From the NCBI RefSeq assembly GCF_043643765.1, contig NZ_JBHZSP010000015.1:17339-81338 (forward strand): 64,000 bases of DNA. Direction: 5' to 3'. The position numbers were made by a program, and so were the translations under genes. The stretch is from Marinomonas posidonica_A (lineage in GTDB: Bacteria; Pseudomonadota; Gammaproteobacteria; Pseudomonadales; Marinomonadaceae). Positions 44,952 to 54,241 of this stretch are shown here, piece by piece. Position 1 is the first letter of the stretch; the number at the start of each line of letters is the position of its first letter. Under the pieces are notes generated by a model. It worked only from the letters and a program-made list of their open reading frames with translations, was not told the origin of the DNA and made no database searches.

Positions 44952-45515
44952 TTAAGGTTTGCAGGTTAAATCAACCCAGAAGGCAACAGACGTTTCTTCG
45001 GCTTCACGTTCCGCAGGCGTACAAATTTCGGCGTAACGCCCCGTCAAACGGACCAAACCTTCTTCCACAGGCTCCATAGCAAAATACAACTCATCATCGC
45101 CAAACGCTAAACTCAAAGTCGACGTTTCCAAGTTCACCGCTTCAGGTAAATGTATGGCCATGCGAATCCATAACATTTGATCACGAATACGCACATCCAT
45201 GACATGCACTTCATCAGGAACAAAGTCTGCACTATCACGCTTCATTTTGATGAAATAACCATAAGTTTCAAAGCTCTTAAGCACTTCCAGCATATCGAGC
45301 TTCTCTTGCCCTTCTAGCTCACCATTGGCGTCAATATCATATTCAGCAATCAAGCTTGTAGAAGTAAATAAGTCCAAACTCCAAGTCGCTTCTAATTGGT
45401 CAATACTGGTCGAGTTCACTTTGACACGATATTGAGAATCCACCCAAACATGCGGATGAGCCAAGGCTTGCAAGGTCGTCAAACCTAAAATAGCAGCAAG
45501 AATAAATCGAAACAT
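44952..45515 (-). CDS. DUF1007-family periplasmic protein
   Basis: A 187-residue exported protein (signal peptide 1-19, LTTLQALAHPHVWVDSQYRV). The His-x-His just after the cleavage site is typical and may bind metal at the new N-terminus. DUF1007 genes are commonly next to NicO-type transporters; here the NicO gene is 1.4 kb downstream beyond lysE and marC, so this may be its periplasmic metal partner (inference). The start codon shares one base with the thrB stop codon. Confidence 0.85.
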   Translation of the reverse strand: MFRFILAAILGLTTLQALAHPHVWVDSQYRVKVNSTSIDQLEATWSLDLFTSTSLIAEYDIDANGELEGQEKLDMLEVLKSFETYGYFIKMKRDSADFVPDEVHVMDVRIRDQMLWIRMAIHLPEAVNLETSTLSLAFGDDELYFAMEPVEEGLVRLTGRYAEICTPAEREAEETSVAFWVDLTCKP

Positions 45516-46474
45516 CAGAACTCCATCAAGGCTGGTGTATAACGTAGCCTAGCTTCTAAAATACGCTGTAACTCACGCGGGTCATGTTGTTGAGCGAGAC
45601 GTTCAGGATCATCCTTCGCACCGTGCCACGCTTCTAAACGAGAAAGCCAAAAACGCACTGCCGCAATTCGCAACATATATGGCCAAGCTTTGATCTCATC
45701 CGCACTTGGTTCTCTCTCATAAAGATAGGCTTTTAACAATGCGCGATACTTAGCCATATCCAATTCACCGGTCTCAATGTCTGAACACCAATCATTTACA
45801 ACAATGGCTAAATCATACATAACCCATGAATAACACGCATTGTAAAAATCGATAATAGCCGATAATACATCGCCATCGAACAAGGTGTTGTTAAAAAACA
45901 AATCCCCATGAATGGTGGTTTTCGGTAAATCATCATGTTCGGCGATAAAAGCATCAAATTCAGCAATTTGTGAGGTCAGTAACGCCGCTTGTTGCGGCTC
46001 TAGCTCAGGCAAAATCGCTTTACTAGTGGCATGCCACCAAGCCATGCCTCGGTGACTTTCCCGATGATCTGAAAAGTCCTCGCCGGCTATGTGCAATTTA
46101 GCCAAGACTGCGCCCATTTGACGACAACTCTCGACAGAGGTTTGTTCCAAACCCTCACCCGGAAAGCAATCCACAATAATCGCCGGACGCTGTTTAACCA
46201 TTCTCAAGCGTTCACCGTGAATATCAATTAGCGCCGCAGGCACATTAAATCCTTTGTGTTTCAAATGCGCGACCACATCCAAAAAATACGGCACTTCATC
46301 GTACTCAAATTCTTCAAATAAGGTTAAAACATACTTCCCAGTGGTGGTGGTCAAAAAGTAATTTGTATTCTCAACGCCACCAGAAATGCCTTGGAATGAG
46401 ACCAGCTCGCCTAAATAATAATCGGCCACTAAGGCCCGCATGTCGGATTCAGAAAGGGATGTGTAAACAGCCAA
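45515..46474 (-). CDS. thrB: Homoserine kinase (aminoglycoside phosphotransferase-type ThrB)
   Basis: Cytosolic kinase that phosphorylates homoserine for threonine synthesis. The 319 residues belong to the APH-like type II homoserine kinases used by Pseudomonas and relatives rather than the GHMP type of E. coli. Motifs: ISGGVENTNYFLTT (nucleotide loop), TTIHGDLFFNNTLF (catalytic Asp and Asn) and IIDFYNACYSW (metal-binding Asp). Pseudomonas also keeps this gene close to polA, as here. The stop codon overlaps the DUF1007 start. Confidence 0.92.
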   Translation of the reverse strand: MAVYTSLSESDMRALVADYYLGELVSFQGISGGVENTNYFLTTTTGKYVLTLFEEFEYDEVPYFLDVVAHLKHKGFNVPAALIDIHGERLRMVKQRPAIIVDCFPGEGLEQTSVESCRQMGAVLAKLHIAGEDFSDHRESHRGMAWWHATSKAILPELEPQQAALLTSQIAEFDAFIAEHDDLPKTTIHGDLFFNNTLFDGDVLSAIIDFYNACYSWVMYDLAIVVNDWCSDIETGELDMAKYRALLKAYLYEREPSADEIKAWPYMLRIAAVRFWLSRLEAWHGAKDDPERLAQQHDPRELQRILEARLRYTPALMEF

Positions 46475-46662
46475 GTTGTACTACCTATTTATTATCAATA
46501 CGATGACGCGAATAAGAAAACGCCTATGCTCCACAATAAGCAAGGAAAGGTCAATTCGTTCCGAAGAAATACGTCGTATATTCCGGCATATTCCATTACA
46601 TAACCCCAAAAAACGAGGACAATTCTACACAAAGAGACAACAAAATCTGGCGTCAAATTGTG

Positions 46663-46678
46663 TATAATTTGTGCACAA
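46663..46678 (+). promoter_or_regulatory. -10 element and palindrome before the GGDEF gene
   Basis: A perfect TATAAT (46663-46668) is followed at once by the ten-base palindrome TTGTGCACAA (46669-46678) at the expected transcription start. No good -35 is seen, which suggests an activator or a weak promoter. It argues against translation starting upstream at 46660. Confidence 0.45.
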
Positions 46679-46701
46679 CAAAACAAGCAAGGCATCTGAT
46701 T

Positions 46702-47805
46702 TTGATAAACAACAGAAATGACCAAGCAAAAATTTTGATTCCAGCCACCTATCGACTGCTGATTGTCACTATCTTGAGTAGCGTCATTTATACTGTTTTA
46801 TTCAATGTTTATTCGACACCATTTGCGCTTCATGCCTTTCAACCCGGTATTATCGCTCTACTTCACTTAATACTTTTTGCTTATTTGTATAAAAATCCTA
46901 GAAAAAGAATTAGCCAAGTGATTAATGCATATGGCGCCATTCTGCTGCTCACCTCCGTACCAAATACCTTATATTTCACTATCGGAGCTTGGCAAAGCGA
47001 GTGGCTGTTTATTGAGATGTTTCCACCTATTTCCGGCATGATCATATTAACCACCACACTGATTATGCTAATGCTGCCTGAGAAGCTCAATAAGTTCGTC
47101 ATTTTGACTTGGACTCTAAACGCTGTCCCAGTATTACTGCTTTTAGCGACACACCCAGAAGAATTGCAGACTCCCCGAGGCTATGATCTCTTATTTCTAT
47201 TCGGCCCAGCCAGCTTCTTAATACTGCTTATTATTCCTTATCAACGTAGCGTCAGAAGCCATCTGGATAAAATCAATGTGGATTTACAACATTCCAGACA
47301 AGAGGCTGACCGAGACTTTTTAACGGATGTTTATAATAGACGAGGCTTAAAAAGTTGGTTAAACGACCTAGCCCCTAATACCAGTTTAAGTGTATTGCTC
47401 ATCGATATTGACCACTTTAAAAGCGTCAATGATAGGTTTGGCCATGCGACGGGCGATCATGTACTGGTCGAATTTGCTTCCCGTCTCCGCACCGCGTACT
47501 TCGAAGATTGCGGCCTGGCCCGTTGGGGTGGCGAAGAGTTTATTGTCGTCATCGTCAACCCCAGTGCCGATAGCATGTCCTCTATTGGTGAAAAATTTAG
47601 AAGCACCATTAGCCAACAACCCTACAAAGACATAGGAAAAATCACCGCCAGTATCGGCATCTCCCAAGTTAACCAAGCTCAACACTTCATTGCCATGGTC
47701 GAAGAAGCAGACAAAGCCGTGTATTTTGCCAAAGCCAATGGCCGCGACCAAGTTGTCTTATACTCAGACGCGCTGGCCGAAGAACCTTCCCTTTCAGCAG
47801 AATAA
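46702..47805 (+). CDS. Membrane-bound diguanylate cyclase (GGDEF)
   Basis: Makes cyclic di-GMP. Six hydrophobic helices fill the N-terminal half (a MASE-like sensor without a name I recognise), followed by the GGDEF domain with DVYNRRGLKSWL, IDIDHFKSVNDRFGHATGD and the active motif RWGGEEF. The start is placed at the TTG at 46702, nine bases after an AAGG box and downstream of the TATAAT at 46663; the longer GTG start at 46660 would precede the likely transcription start. This gives 367 residues. No EAL domain is present. It may raise c-di-GMP for surface attachment, in keeping with the Tad locus, but a link is not shown. Confidence 0.88.
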   Translation: MINNRNDQAKILIPATYRLLIVTILSSVIYTVLFNVYSTPFALHAFQPGIIALLHLILFAYLYKNPRKRISQVINAYGAILLLTSVPNTLYFTIGAWQSEWLFIEMFPPISGMIILTTTLIMLMLPEKLNKFVILTWTLNAVPVLLLLATHPEELQTPRGYDLLFLFGPASFLILLIIPYQRSVRSHLDKINVDLQHSRQEADRDFLTDVYNRRGLKSWLNDLAPNTSLSVLLIDIDHFKSVNDRFGHATGDHVLVEFASRLRTAYFEDCGLARWGGEEFIVVIVNPSADSMSSIGEKFRSTISQQPYKDIGKITASIGISQVNQAQHFIAMVEEADKAVYFAKANGRDQVVLYSDALAEEPSLSAE

Positions 47806-47896
47806 CAAAGCACAGATTAATTCGCCTTTTGATGTAAAAACAATCGCAACCGCTTAGAATAGAGCCAACTTTGCCATTTCTTATAGAGGTTTCATT

Positions 47897-50665
47897 TTGG
47901 CTACGGATTCATTACAACAAACACCCCCAATGATTTTGGTAGACGGCTCGTCTTATCTTTACCGAGCTTTCCACGCAATTCCACCGATGCACACCAGCGA
48001 CGGCCACCCGACCAACGCCACGCGCGGTGTGATCAGTATGATCCGTAGTCTCATCAAAACCTATCCTGATTCCCCCATGGTGATCATCTTCGACGCCAAG
48101 GGTAAAACCTTCCGCGATGAAATCTACAGCGAATACAAAGCACAGCGTCCCCCCATGCCGGACGATCTTCGCCCGCAAATCGAACCGATTCACCGCATGG
48201 TCGAAGCCATGGGCTTGCCACTCGTTATCATCGATGGCGTCGAAGCGGATGACGTGATCGGCACCATCGCCAAACAAGTGGGCGAGGCCGGACGCGACGT
48301 CATTGTCTCCACAGGCGATAAAGACATGGCACAACTGGTCACCGAGAGAGTCACGCTGGTAAACACCATGAACAACACCGTCATGGACATCCAAGGCGTC
48401 AAAGACAAATTCGGCATTCCGCCCGAACTCATCATCGATTATCTCGCTCTCATGGGCGACAAAGTTGATAATATTCCGGGCGTACCAGGCGTTGGCGAAA
48501 AAACCGCCTTAGCCTTACTACAAGGCTTAGGCAGCATCAAAGAGATTTACACACGTCTAGACGACATTGCCGCTTTGGGCTTCCGTGGTTCCAAAACCAT
48601 GAAGCAAAAAATGGAAGACAACAAAGAGATGGCTGAGCTGTCTTACACCTTGGCGACCATCAAATGCGACGTGGAACTGCCCTTCAATCCACAAGAATTG
48701 AAAAACGGCGAAGCCAACAAAGAAACGCTACGTGAATGGTTCACTAAGCTGGAATTCAAAACCTGGATAAAAGATTTGGACACAGCGCCAAGCGTGGACG
48801 GCCCAAGTGACACCCTAGGTAACTTGGATGGACAAGCCACTGCCAGCAAATCTGACATCCAAGTGCAGTACGACACCATATTAGACAAAGCCAGCTTCAC
48901 AAGCTGGTTTGAAACCATTCAACAAGCTGACTTAGTGGCCTTTGATACAGAAACCACCAGCTTGAATTACATGGCGGCGGAATTGGTGGGTGTGTCTTTT
49001 TCTGTTGAAGCAGGTAAAGCCGCTTACCTACCACTGGCCCACGATTATGAAGGCGCGCCAGAACAACTGGATCGCGATTGGGTATTAGAACAGCTTAAAC
49101 CTTGGCTAGAAGACGAAACAGCGGCGAAAGTAGGCCAGCATCTAAAATATGACGCCAATGTACTGAACAATTACGGCATAACCCTACGTGGTATTGTTTA
49201 CGACACCATGTTGGAGTCTTACGTCTTTAACTCGGTCAGCTCTCGTCATGACATGGGCAGTTTAGCGGAGAAATTCCTCGACCATAAATGCGTCAGCTTT
49301 GAAGACATTGCCGGCAAAGGCGCGAAGCAAAAGACCTTCAATCAAATCGACTTAGAGCAAGCGGCTTTTTATGCCGCTGAAGATGCAGATATTACGCTGC
49401 GTTTGCATCAAGCTATTTGGCCACAATTAGAAAAGACGCCTGAACTGATCAGCATTTTCAACGACATCGAATGCCCGCTGGTGCCAGTATTAGCAAAAAT
49501 GGAACAAACCGGCGCACTGATTGACCCAGAACTATTGCATGCACAAAGCAGCGAAATCGCAGCCAAACTGCAGGAACTGGAAATCAAAGCCCATGAAGAA
49601 GCAGGGGAGAGCTTTAACTTAAGCTCACCGAAACAGCTACAAGTCATCTTGTTTGAAAAGCTGGAATTGCCGGTCATCAAGAAGACGCCAAAAGGTCAAC
49701 CTTCCACCGCGGAACCGATTTTGCAGGAGCTAGCCGAAAAATATGAGCTGCCTCGCATCATCATGGAACACCGTAGTTTGTCGAAACTGAAGTCGACTTA
49801 CACCGACAAACTGCCAGAAATGATCCAAAAAACTGGCCGCATTCATACCTCCTATCATCAAGCAGTAACGGCTACAGGGCGTTTGTCCTCTTCCGATCCG
49901 AACTTACAGAATATTCCAATTCGTAGCGCCGAAGGCCGTCGTATTCGCCAAGCCTTTGTCGCACCAGAAGGTTACAAACTGGTCGCGGCCGACTACTCAC
50001 AAATCGAACTGCGCATTATGGCTCACTTGTCACAGGACAAAGGCTTGCTGGACGCGTTTGCGAACAATGCCGATGTACACAGAGCCACCGCTGCAGAAGT
50101 CTTTGAAACCACGCCAGAGGAAGTCACCACAGAGCAACGTCGTCGCGCCAAAGCCATTAACTTTGGCTTGATTTACGGCATGTCGGCCTTTGGCTTAGCC
50201 AAACAGCTTGGCATTGGCCGCCCAGAAGCGCAAAAATACGTACAGCGTTACTTTGAACGTTACCCTGGCGTGCGCACCTACATGGACAACACGCGTGAAA
50301 ACGCCAAAGAAAAAGGCTTTGTGGAAACCATCTATGGCCGTCGTTTGTACTTGCCTGACCTCAAAGCAAAAAACGCCATGATGCGCCAAGCTGCCGAACG
50401 CACCGCCATCAACGCACCGATGCAAGGCTCCGCCGCCGACATCATCAAACGCGCCATGATCAAGATGCACGATTGGCTGGCTGACACCGACCTAGACGTG
50501 AAAATGATCATGCAAGTACACGATGAACTCATCTTCGAAGTCGCCGAAAAAGACCTAGACGCAGCACAAGAAAAAATCGTCGACATCATGCAGAATAGTA
50601 GCCAGATTGATGTGCCATTATTGGTTGAAGCGGGCGTTGGAGACAACTGGGACGAGGCGCACTAA
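47897..50665 (+). CDS. polA: DNA polymerase I
   Basis: A 922-residue repair and Okazaki-fragment polymerase with all three activities. 5'-nuclease domain about 10-300 (LVDGSSYLYRAFHA, GDKVDNIPGVPGVGEKTA). 3'-5' proofreading domain about 325-520 with the metal ligands in VAFDTETTSL intact. Polymerase domain about 540-922 with TATGRLSSSDPNLQNIP, motif A AADYSQIELR, the O helix RRAKAINFGLIYGMSAFG and motif C MQVHDELIFEV. TTG start at 47897 preceded by GAGG at seven bases. Codon use looks more GC-rich than in the surrounding genes. Confidence 0.97.
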   Translation: MATDSLQQTPPMILVDGSSYLYRAFHAIPPMHTSDGHPTNATRGVISMIRSLIKTYPDSPMVIIFDAKGKTFRDEIYSEYKAQRPPMPDDLRPQIEPIHRMVEAMGLPLVIIDGVEADDVIGTIAKQVGEAGRDVIVSTGDKDMAQLVTERVTLVNTMNNTVMDIQGVKDKFGIPPELIIDYLALMGDKVDNIPGVPGVGEKTALALLQGLGSIKEIYTRLDDIAALGFRGSKTMKQKMEDNKEMAELSYTLATIKCDVELPFNPQELKNGEANKETLREWFTKLEFKTWIKDLDTAPSVDGPSDTLGNLDGQATASKSDIQVQYDTILDKASFTSWFETIQQADLVAFDTETTSLNYMAAELVGVSFSVEAGKAAYLPLAHDYEGAPEQLDRDWVLEQLKPWLEDETAAKVGQHLKYDANVLNNYGITLRGIVYDTMLESYVFNSVSSRHDMGSLAEKFLDHKCVSFEDIAGKGAKQKTFNQIDLEQAAFYAAEDADITLRLHQAIWPQLEKTPELISIFNDIECPLVPVLAKMEQTGALIDPELLHAQSSEIAAKLQELEIKAHEEAGESFNLSSPKQLQVILFEKLELPVIKKTPKGQPSTAEPILQELAEKYELPRIIMEHRSLSKLKSTYTDKLPEMIQKTGRIHTSYHQAVTATGRLSSSDPNLQNIPIRSAEGRRIRQAFVAPEGYKLVAADYSQIELRIMAHLSQDKGLLDAFANNADVHRATAAEVFETTPEEVTTEQRRRAKAINFGLIYGMSAFGLAKQLGIGRPEAQKYVQRYFERYPGVRTYMDNTRENAKEKGFVETIYGRRLYLPDLKAKNAMMRQAAERTAINAPMQGSAADIIKRAMIKMHDWLADTDLDVKMIMQVHDELIFEVAEKDLDAAQEKIVDIMQNSSQIDVPLLVEAGVGDNWDEAH

Positions 50666-50733
50666 GCGCCTAAAATAGCAACGGCATACAAGCAAGGTTC
50701 AAGGAAGAATCTGCTTTAAACTTAAGGGATTAA

Positions 50734-51201
50734 ATGGAAACCACCATTCTACATAGCGACCTTTCAGTCGAGTGGATGTCGCACAAACGAAGTAAAAACG
50801 CCTTTGTTACGACAACAAACGCTTCACTTTCATTTGGCACCTTTCCTAAAAACAACGCTCACTGGCCAGAACTAGAGATTAGATTAAAGGTCGGCTTTGC
50901 TGGTTTTGGAAGAGCAAGATCTGGGGCATTTGGTGTTAGACATATCTATGAAAAACATAGCAAAGAGATTGGCATTACCTGCCCAAGCCAAGTATCGGGC
51001 TATATAGAATCTATCATCACTGACGGAGCAACCGTCATTGTTGACACGGTGAAAGACGAAAACGCTGTGCTGGTTATTGAGTCCAAGACGGGGCTGGTTA
51101 TTTTAAGATTATCCAAAGACAAAACCTATTACGACATTATAAGTGCCTACGACAGAAAACCCCATCCAGGGACTGTCATCGCAATGATAAAGCAGGCATA
51201 A
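50734..51201 (+). CDS. Possible BECR-fold nuclease (PBECR-like), unrecognised family
   Basis: A 155-residue soluble protein that I do not recognise for certain. The order GAFGVRHIYEKHSKEIG (His70 and His75), a strand with AVLVIESKTGLVILRLS, and YYDIISAYDRKP near the end resembles the phage Barnase-EndoU-ColicinE5/D-RelE-like nuclease domains, where an early histidine pair and a late Tyr/Arg strand are used. No immunity gene follows: the next 460 bases are empty. It could be an orphan nuclease, a phage remnant, or a non-nuclease relative. Confidence is high that it is a gene and moderate for the fold. Confidence 0.5.
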   Translation: METTILHSDLSVEWMSHKRSKNAFVTTTNASLSFGTFPKNNAHWPELEIRLKVGFAGFGRARSGAFGVRHIYEKHSKEIGITCPSQVSGYIESIITDGATVIVDTVKDENAVLVIESKTGLVILRLSKDKTYYDIISAYDRKPHPGTVIAMIKQA

Positions 51202-51229
51202 AAAAAGAGCATGACAAATGCTCTTTTTT
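51201..51229. terminator. Bidirectional-type terminator after the BECR-like gene
   Basis: AAAAAAGAGCAT (51201-51212), loop GACAA, ATGCTCTTTTTT (51218-51229), immediately at the stop codon. Confidence 0.85.
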
Positions 51230-51668
51230 AAAATGAAAAATGATAGTTCGTGGCAACCCTTTAGCTCTTTGGGGTCAGGGTGACTAAACAATGTTTAGTC
51301 TAACCATCAACAATGATATCACTGGCGAATCATTGGTAGCGTGAGAACATATGGACAATCCAGTAATGAGTCATATGTTAAGCCCTTCTACATGGTCAAT
51401 TTTAGTACTGACTCCAACGTATTGCAACTAGCAAAAAGCTCTTAATAAAGGATCACGTTACTCGTTTAACATAAAAATCTTGACAGAAAGTCTTACTAGA
51501 TAAAAATTCATTTCACTTGGGACAGTTGTGCTGTCGTACGGGACTGAAAAACCATCTTTAACACTACCTGAGACAGAATCATTATCCACTTTCCCTATAA
51601 ATCCTACTGCAGTGTATGATTCCTTTGGCTTTCTTAGCCCTACCGAAAAGTAGGGCATGTGTCCGCGG
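51202..51668. other. Intergenic stretch with palindromes, no supported gene
   Basis: About 465 bases. Beyond the terminator there is GGGGTCAGGG (51271-51280) followed by the perfect inverted repeat GACTAAAC-AAT-GTTTAGTC (51282-51300), and a 7-bp hairpin GCCCTAC / GTAGGGC (51637-51656) just past the porin gene that may help end it although no T-run follows. A minus-strand reading frame at 51458-51658 has no start signal or recognisable domain. Confidence 0.5.
51271..51300. repeat. REP-like palindrome
   Basis: GGGGTCAGGG head followed by an 8-bp perfect inverted repeat (51282-51289 and 51293-51300). The layout of a G-rich head plus hairpin resembles REP elements mobilised by RAYT transposases. 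Only one copy is seen in the window. Confidence 0.35.
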
Positions 51669-52598
51669 TTAAAATTCGATTTCTGTGCCTGCAACGTAGG
51701 CCATTTCCGCGCCTTCTTTGTTGGTGTTAGAAAGCTCTGCAAAGACTTTTACGTCTTTAAATTCAGGAAACGCATACGTCACGTTGGTGTACCATTCACG
51801 AGTCTCTTCATCCGATTCAGGTTTATTATTCACATAACCAAGCACCAGAGTGGTCGAATCGGCGACGTCAAACATGGTGACTAGGTTATAGACTTTTAAC
51901 GTGTCTTCCGCTTCCGAGTAGTCTGCTGCGAAGGTCGCAAAGCCGGCATCGTATTTGGCACTCACCCCATACGAGTCCATCTTCTCACCATGAATTGCCA
52001 CTTCGCGATTTTGGTAAGCGACGGCAATTTCCAAGTCTGAAACGTTAAACGATGCAAACGCATCAAATGATTGTTCGTCTTCGCTGTCTTCGCCTTCTGC
52101 TCGTAATTCTGTCGAGAGCACAAGGTTCACTTTGTCTAGATCAAAGTCCAGTAAGATCACGTCGTCGCCATCCGTTTCATCAAAGGCCACATCGTCCGAG
52201 TCCATTTCATAGTCCTCTGCGATGCCAAATCCATCTGTAGCGTAATCTTGCTTACCAATCGACAGCGCAGTATCACGGTAAGCAAAACCGGCATAAGCGT
52301 CTTTGAGTGCGGCACTGTTTTGATCATCGTCATCATTTGCCGCGTCGTCAAAGTCGAATTTGATTCGACCAAACGCACTCAGATCCTTGCTTAGTTGATA
52401 AGAGACTTTGTTATCAAATTTCAACGAATCAAAATTCACATAAAGGTTTTTATTTTCACCATTGTCTTTTTGCAATTGAATTTGGATGTCTCCATTCAAT
52501 TGATATTTAAAGCCGTCATGATCAACCATGGTGGCGGCCATAACGGATGTGGCCGTAAGAGAAGAAAGCATTGCCGTTGCTAGAATTGTCTTTTTCAT
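51669..52598 (-). CDS. Acidic outer-membrane porin
   Basis: A 309-residue beta-barrel porin of the general gram-negative type. The start at 52598 has a GAGGA box at seven bases and gives a clean signal peptide (MKKTILATAMLSSLTATSVMA). The mature part begins with the usual GFKYQLNGDIQIQL strand, alternates amphipathic strands, and ends in the C-terminal Phe (TEIEF) needed for BamA recognition. Loops are extremely acidic (DDAANDDDDQ; DSDDVAFDETDGDD), which suggests cation selectivity or calcium/magnesium binding in seawater (inference). It lies 116 bases after the histidine phosphatase gene on the same strand. Confidence 0.88.
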   Translation of the reverse strand: MKKTILATAMLSSLTATSVMAATMVDHDGFKYQLNGDIQIQLQKDNGENKNLYVNFDSLKFDNKVSYQLSKDLSAFGRIKFDFDDAANDDDDQNSAALKDAYAGFAYRDTALSIGKQDYATDGFGIAEDYEMDSDDVAFDETDGDDVILLDFDLDKVNLVLSTELRAEGEDSEDEQSFDAFASFNVSDLEIAVAYQNREVAIHGEKMDSYGVSAKYDAGFATFAADYSEAEDTLKVYNLVTMFDVADSTTLVLGYVNNKPESDEETREWYTNVTYAFPEFKDVKVFAELSNTNKEGAEMAYVAGTEIEF

Positions 52599-52714
52599 TT
52601 TAAGTTCCTCGGTGAGGTTTGTCCGTGCCACTAGACAACAGCCGCCCCACCTTATTTAAACGTGTTTATGATTTAATAAAGAGTTCATTCAGTACTGAAA
52701 GCGGTGATGTACCG

Positions 52715-54241
52715 CTAGTGAGGGCTTAGTTCATCCCGGTAACAACGTTCTAGTTCGCTTAAACTGTAGAAATACTGAGTGCCTGGAAAGACGTCACAAT
52801 CGTCTTTAAAGCCGATTTCTTTTTCGTTGTAGAGCATCTTCACCAAGGTGGCACTATTGGGCTTGTTGCTTTTAAACAGATCCCATTGAATGTTTGCAGA
52901 GTAAGGCGTTACCCAGCCACCACGCCACGCGTTATTTTCTTGGCTATAAAGCTCATCGGTGGTCGCGGATTTTTGGCTGCCTTCGACATGCAGAAGCGCC
53001 GCCAATGGCATAATTTGCTCGGCGTGGGCAAAACGAAGTTTGGCGACATGCTTGACCGCTTGGCGGTCGTTCGCAACGGCGTCCATTTCATTGAACATGT
53101 CTTTTAGCAAGGGTTTCGCAATGTTGTAAGTCACACCATGACCATCCGCAAAGCTTGGCCCTTTTTCATAGAAGTCTTCCGCATCAGACTGGTAAGCGAA
53201 CCAAGCGGATTCTTCTGGCGTAATAAATTGTTTCAGATCCCATTCACCACCTTGTGCTTGGGCCTCACGCAACATCCCAGGCGCGATAATAAACATATTA
53301 TAAAGTTTGGATGCCGCATCGACTTCGTTTTGCACGTACTTCCAATCGTCTTCTGTTTCATCTGGTTTACGAGTATTGGTTTTAAAGCAATTTCCGGCCG
53401 ACACATCGCAGTTTTTGTCGCCGGACACTTGGTGTTCAAGGAAATCGACGAACTCTTTGGTATAAATGCGTTCTAGCATTTCACGAGCCAATAATTTGGT
53501 TTGCGGCAGTCTTGCAAGCTCATCCAAGGCCGCGTCTAGCTTGTCTGATTTTTTAAACGCCTTATAGGCTTTATAATTGTCCTTATACTCTTGATAGTTA
53601 GCGTTTTTCGCTGGGTTGGTTTTATGAAAGTAAAGCTCGTATTTATTAACCATCTTCTTATCAATTTTATTGGCTTGCGTTTGCTCTTGATAACACTGCG
53701 CTGCATCATCACTTACATAGTTAACGTCTTTTGCAAGCGACTGCATGAAGAAATGGGCCGTTTGGTTGGCTCGCGCTTTACCCGACGTTTGCACTTGGAT
53801 ACAGACGGGCTGTTGGGATGCATTCTGCATGAGTGGTGACAAACGCTCGGCCATGCGTGTGGCAATCCCCGAAGGCTCTTCTTCACCAATTTTTGTGAGT
53901 AAACCGTAGCCTAGAGTTTGGTTTGCTACGGTGACTTGATCTGTGATCGGCCCAAGCTTTTCCCCCAGCTCCGTTAATTGGCCACGTTGTTTCGCCAGTG
54001 CCCATACTTGTTTTGTCAGTACGTCGTATTTGGGGCTTGATAGCGCGCGTGCCCCATGGCGTTCAACCAGTTGCGTATAAGCAATATTGTAGCCGTCAGG
54101 TGCGGCTTCGTAGCTCTTTAAATCTTGTTTAGGCACGTAAGTTGCCTTGCTGCTGTATTGATATTCAACAGACTGAGCAAAGCTACCAGACGCACTCAAC
54201 AAGGCGATCGTTGCTGAAGTGATGAGAGAATAACGATTCAT
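52715..54241 (-). CDS. Exported histidine-type acid phosphatase (clade 2)
   Basis: A 508-residue periplasmic or outer-surface phosphatase. Signal peptide 1-22 (MNRYSLITSATIALLSASGSFA). Catalytic RHGAR at 61-65 in YTQLVERHGAR and the late proton-donor motif in LRFAHAEQIMPL (HAE) are both intact, as in phytases, glucose-1-phosphatases and multiple inositol polyphosphate phosphatases; the large insert between them fits the last group best. The start at 54241 gives the signal peptide and has AGGAAG upstream; an upstream GTG (54349) would add 36 non-signal residues. It is placed before the porin gene, so the two may serve phosphate scavenging together (inference). Confidence 0.85.
   Translation of the reverse strand: MNRYSLITSATIALLSASGSFAQSVEYQYSSKATYVPKQDLKSYEAAPDGYNIAYTQLVERHGARALSSPKYDVLTKQVWALAKQRGQLTELGEKLGPITDQVTVANQTLGYGLLTKIGEEEPSGIATRMAERLSPLMQNASQQPVCIQVQTSGKARANQTAHFFMQSLAKDVNYVSDDAAQCYQEQTQANKIDKKMVNKYELYFHKTNPAKNANYQEYKDNYKAYKAFKKSDKLDAALDELARLPQTKLLAREMLERIYTKEFVDFLEHQVSGDKNCDVSAGNCFKTNTRKPDETEDDWKYVQNEVDAASKLYNMFIIAPGMLREAQAQGGEWDLKQFITPEESAWFAYQSDAEDFYEKGPSFADGHGVTYNIAKPLLKDMFNEMDAVANDRQAVKHVAKLRFAHAEQIMPLAALLHVEGSQKSATTDELYSQENNAWRGGWVTPYSANIQWDLFKSNKPNSATLVKMLYNEKEIGFKDDCDVFPGTQYFYSLSELERCYRDELSPH

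Noticed and set aside
47912..48394. Long minus-strand open frame opposite polA
   Set aside because: It is a shadow of the conserved 5'-nuclease domain, with no ribosome binding site and no recognisable domain; other opposite-strand frames in prlC, tad and polA are the same.
51458..51658. Minus-strand reading frame after the porin gene
   Set aside because: It would start inside the porin hairpin, has no ribosome binding site and resembles nothing I recognise. It may be a relic but cannot be supported.
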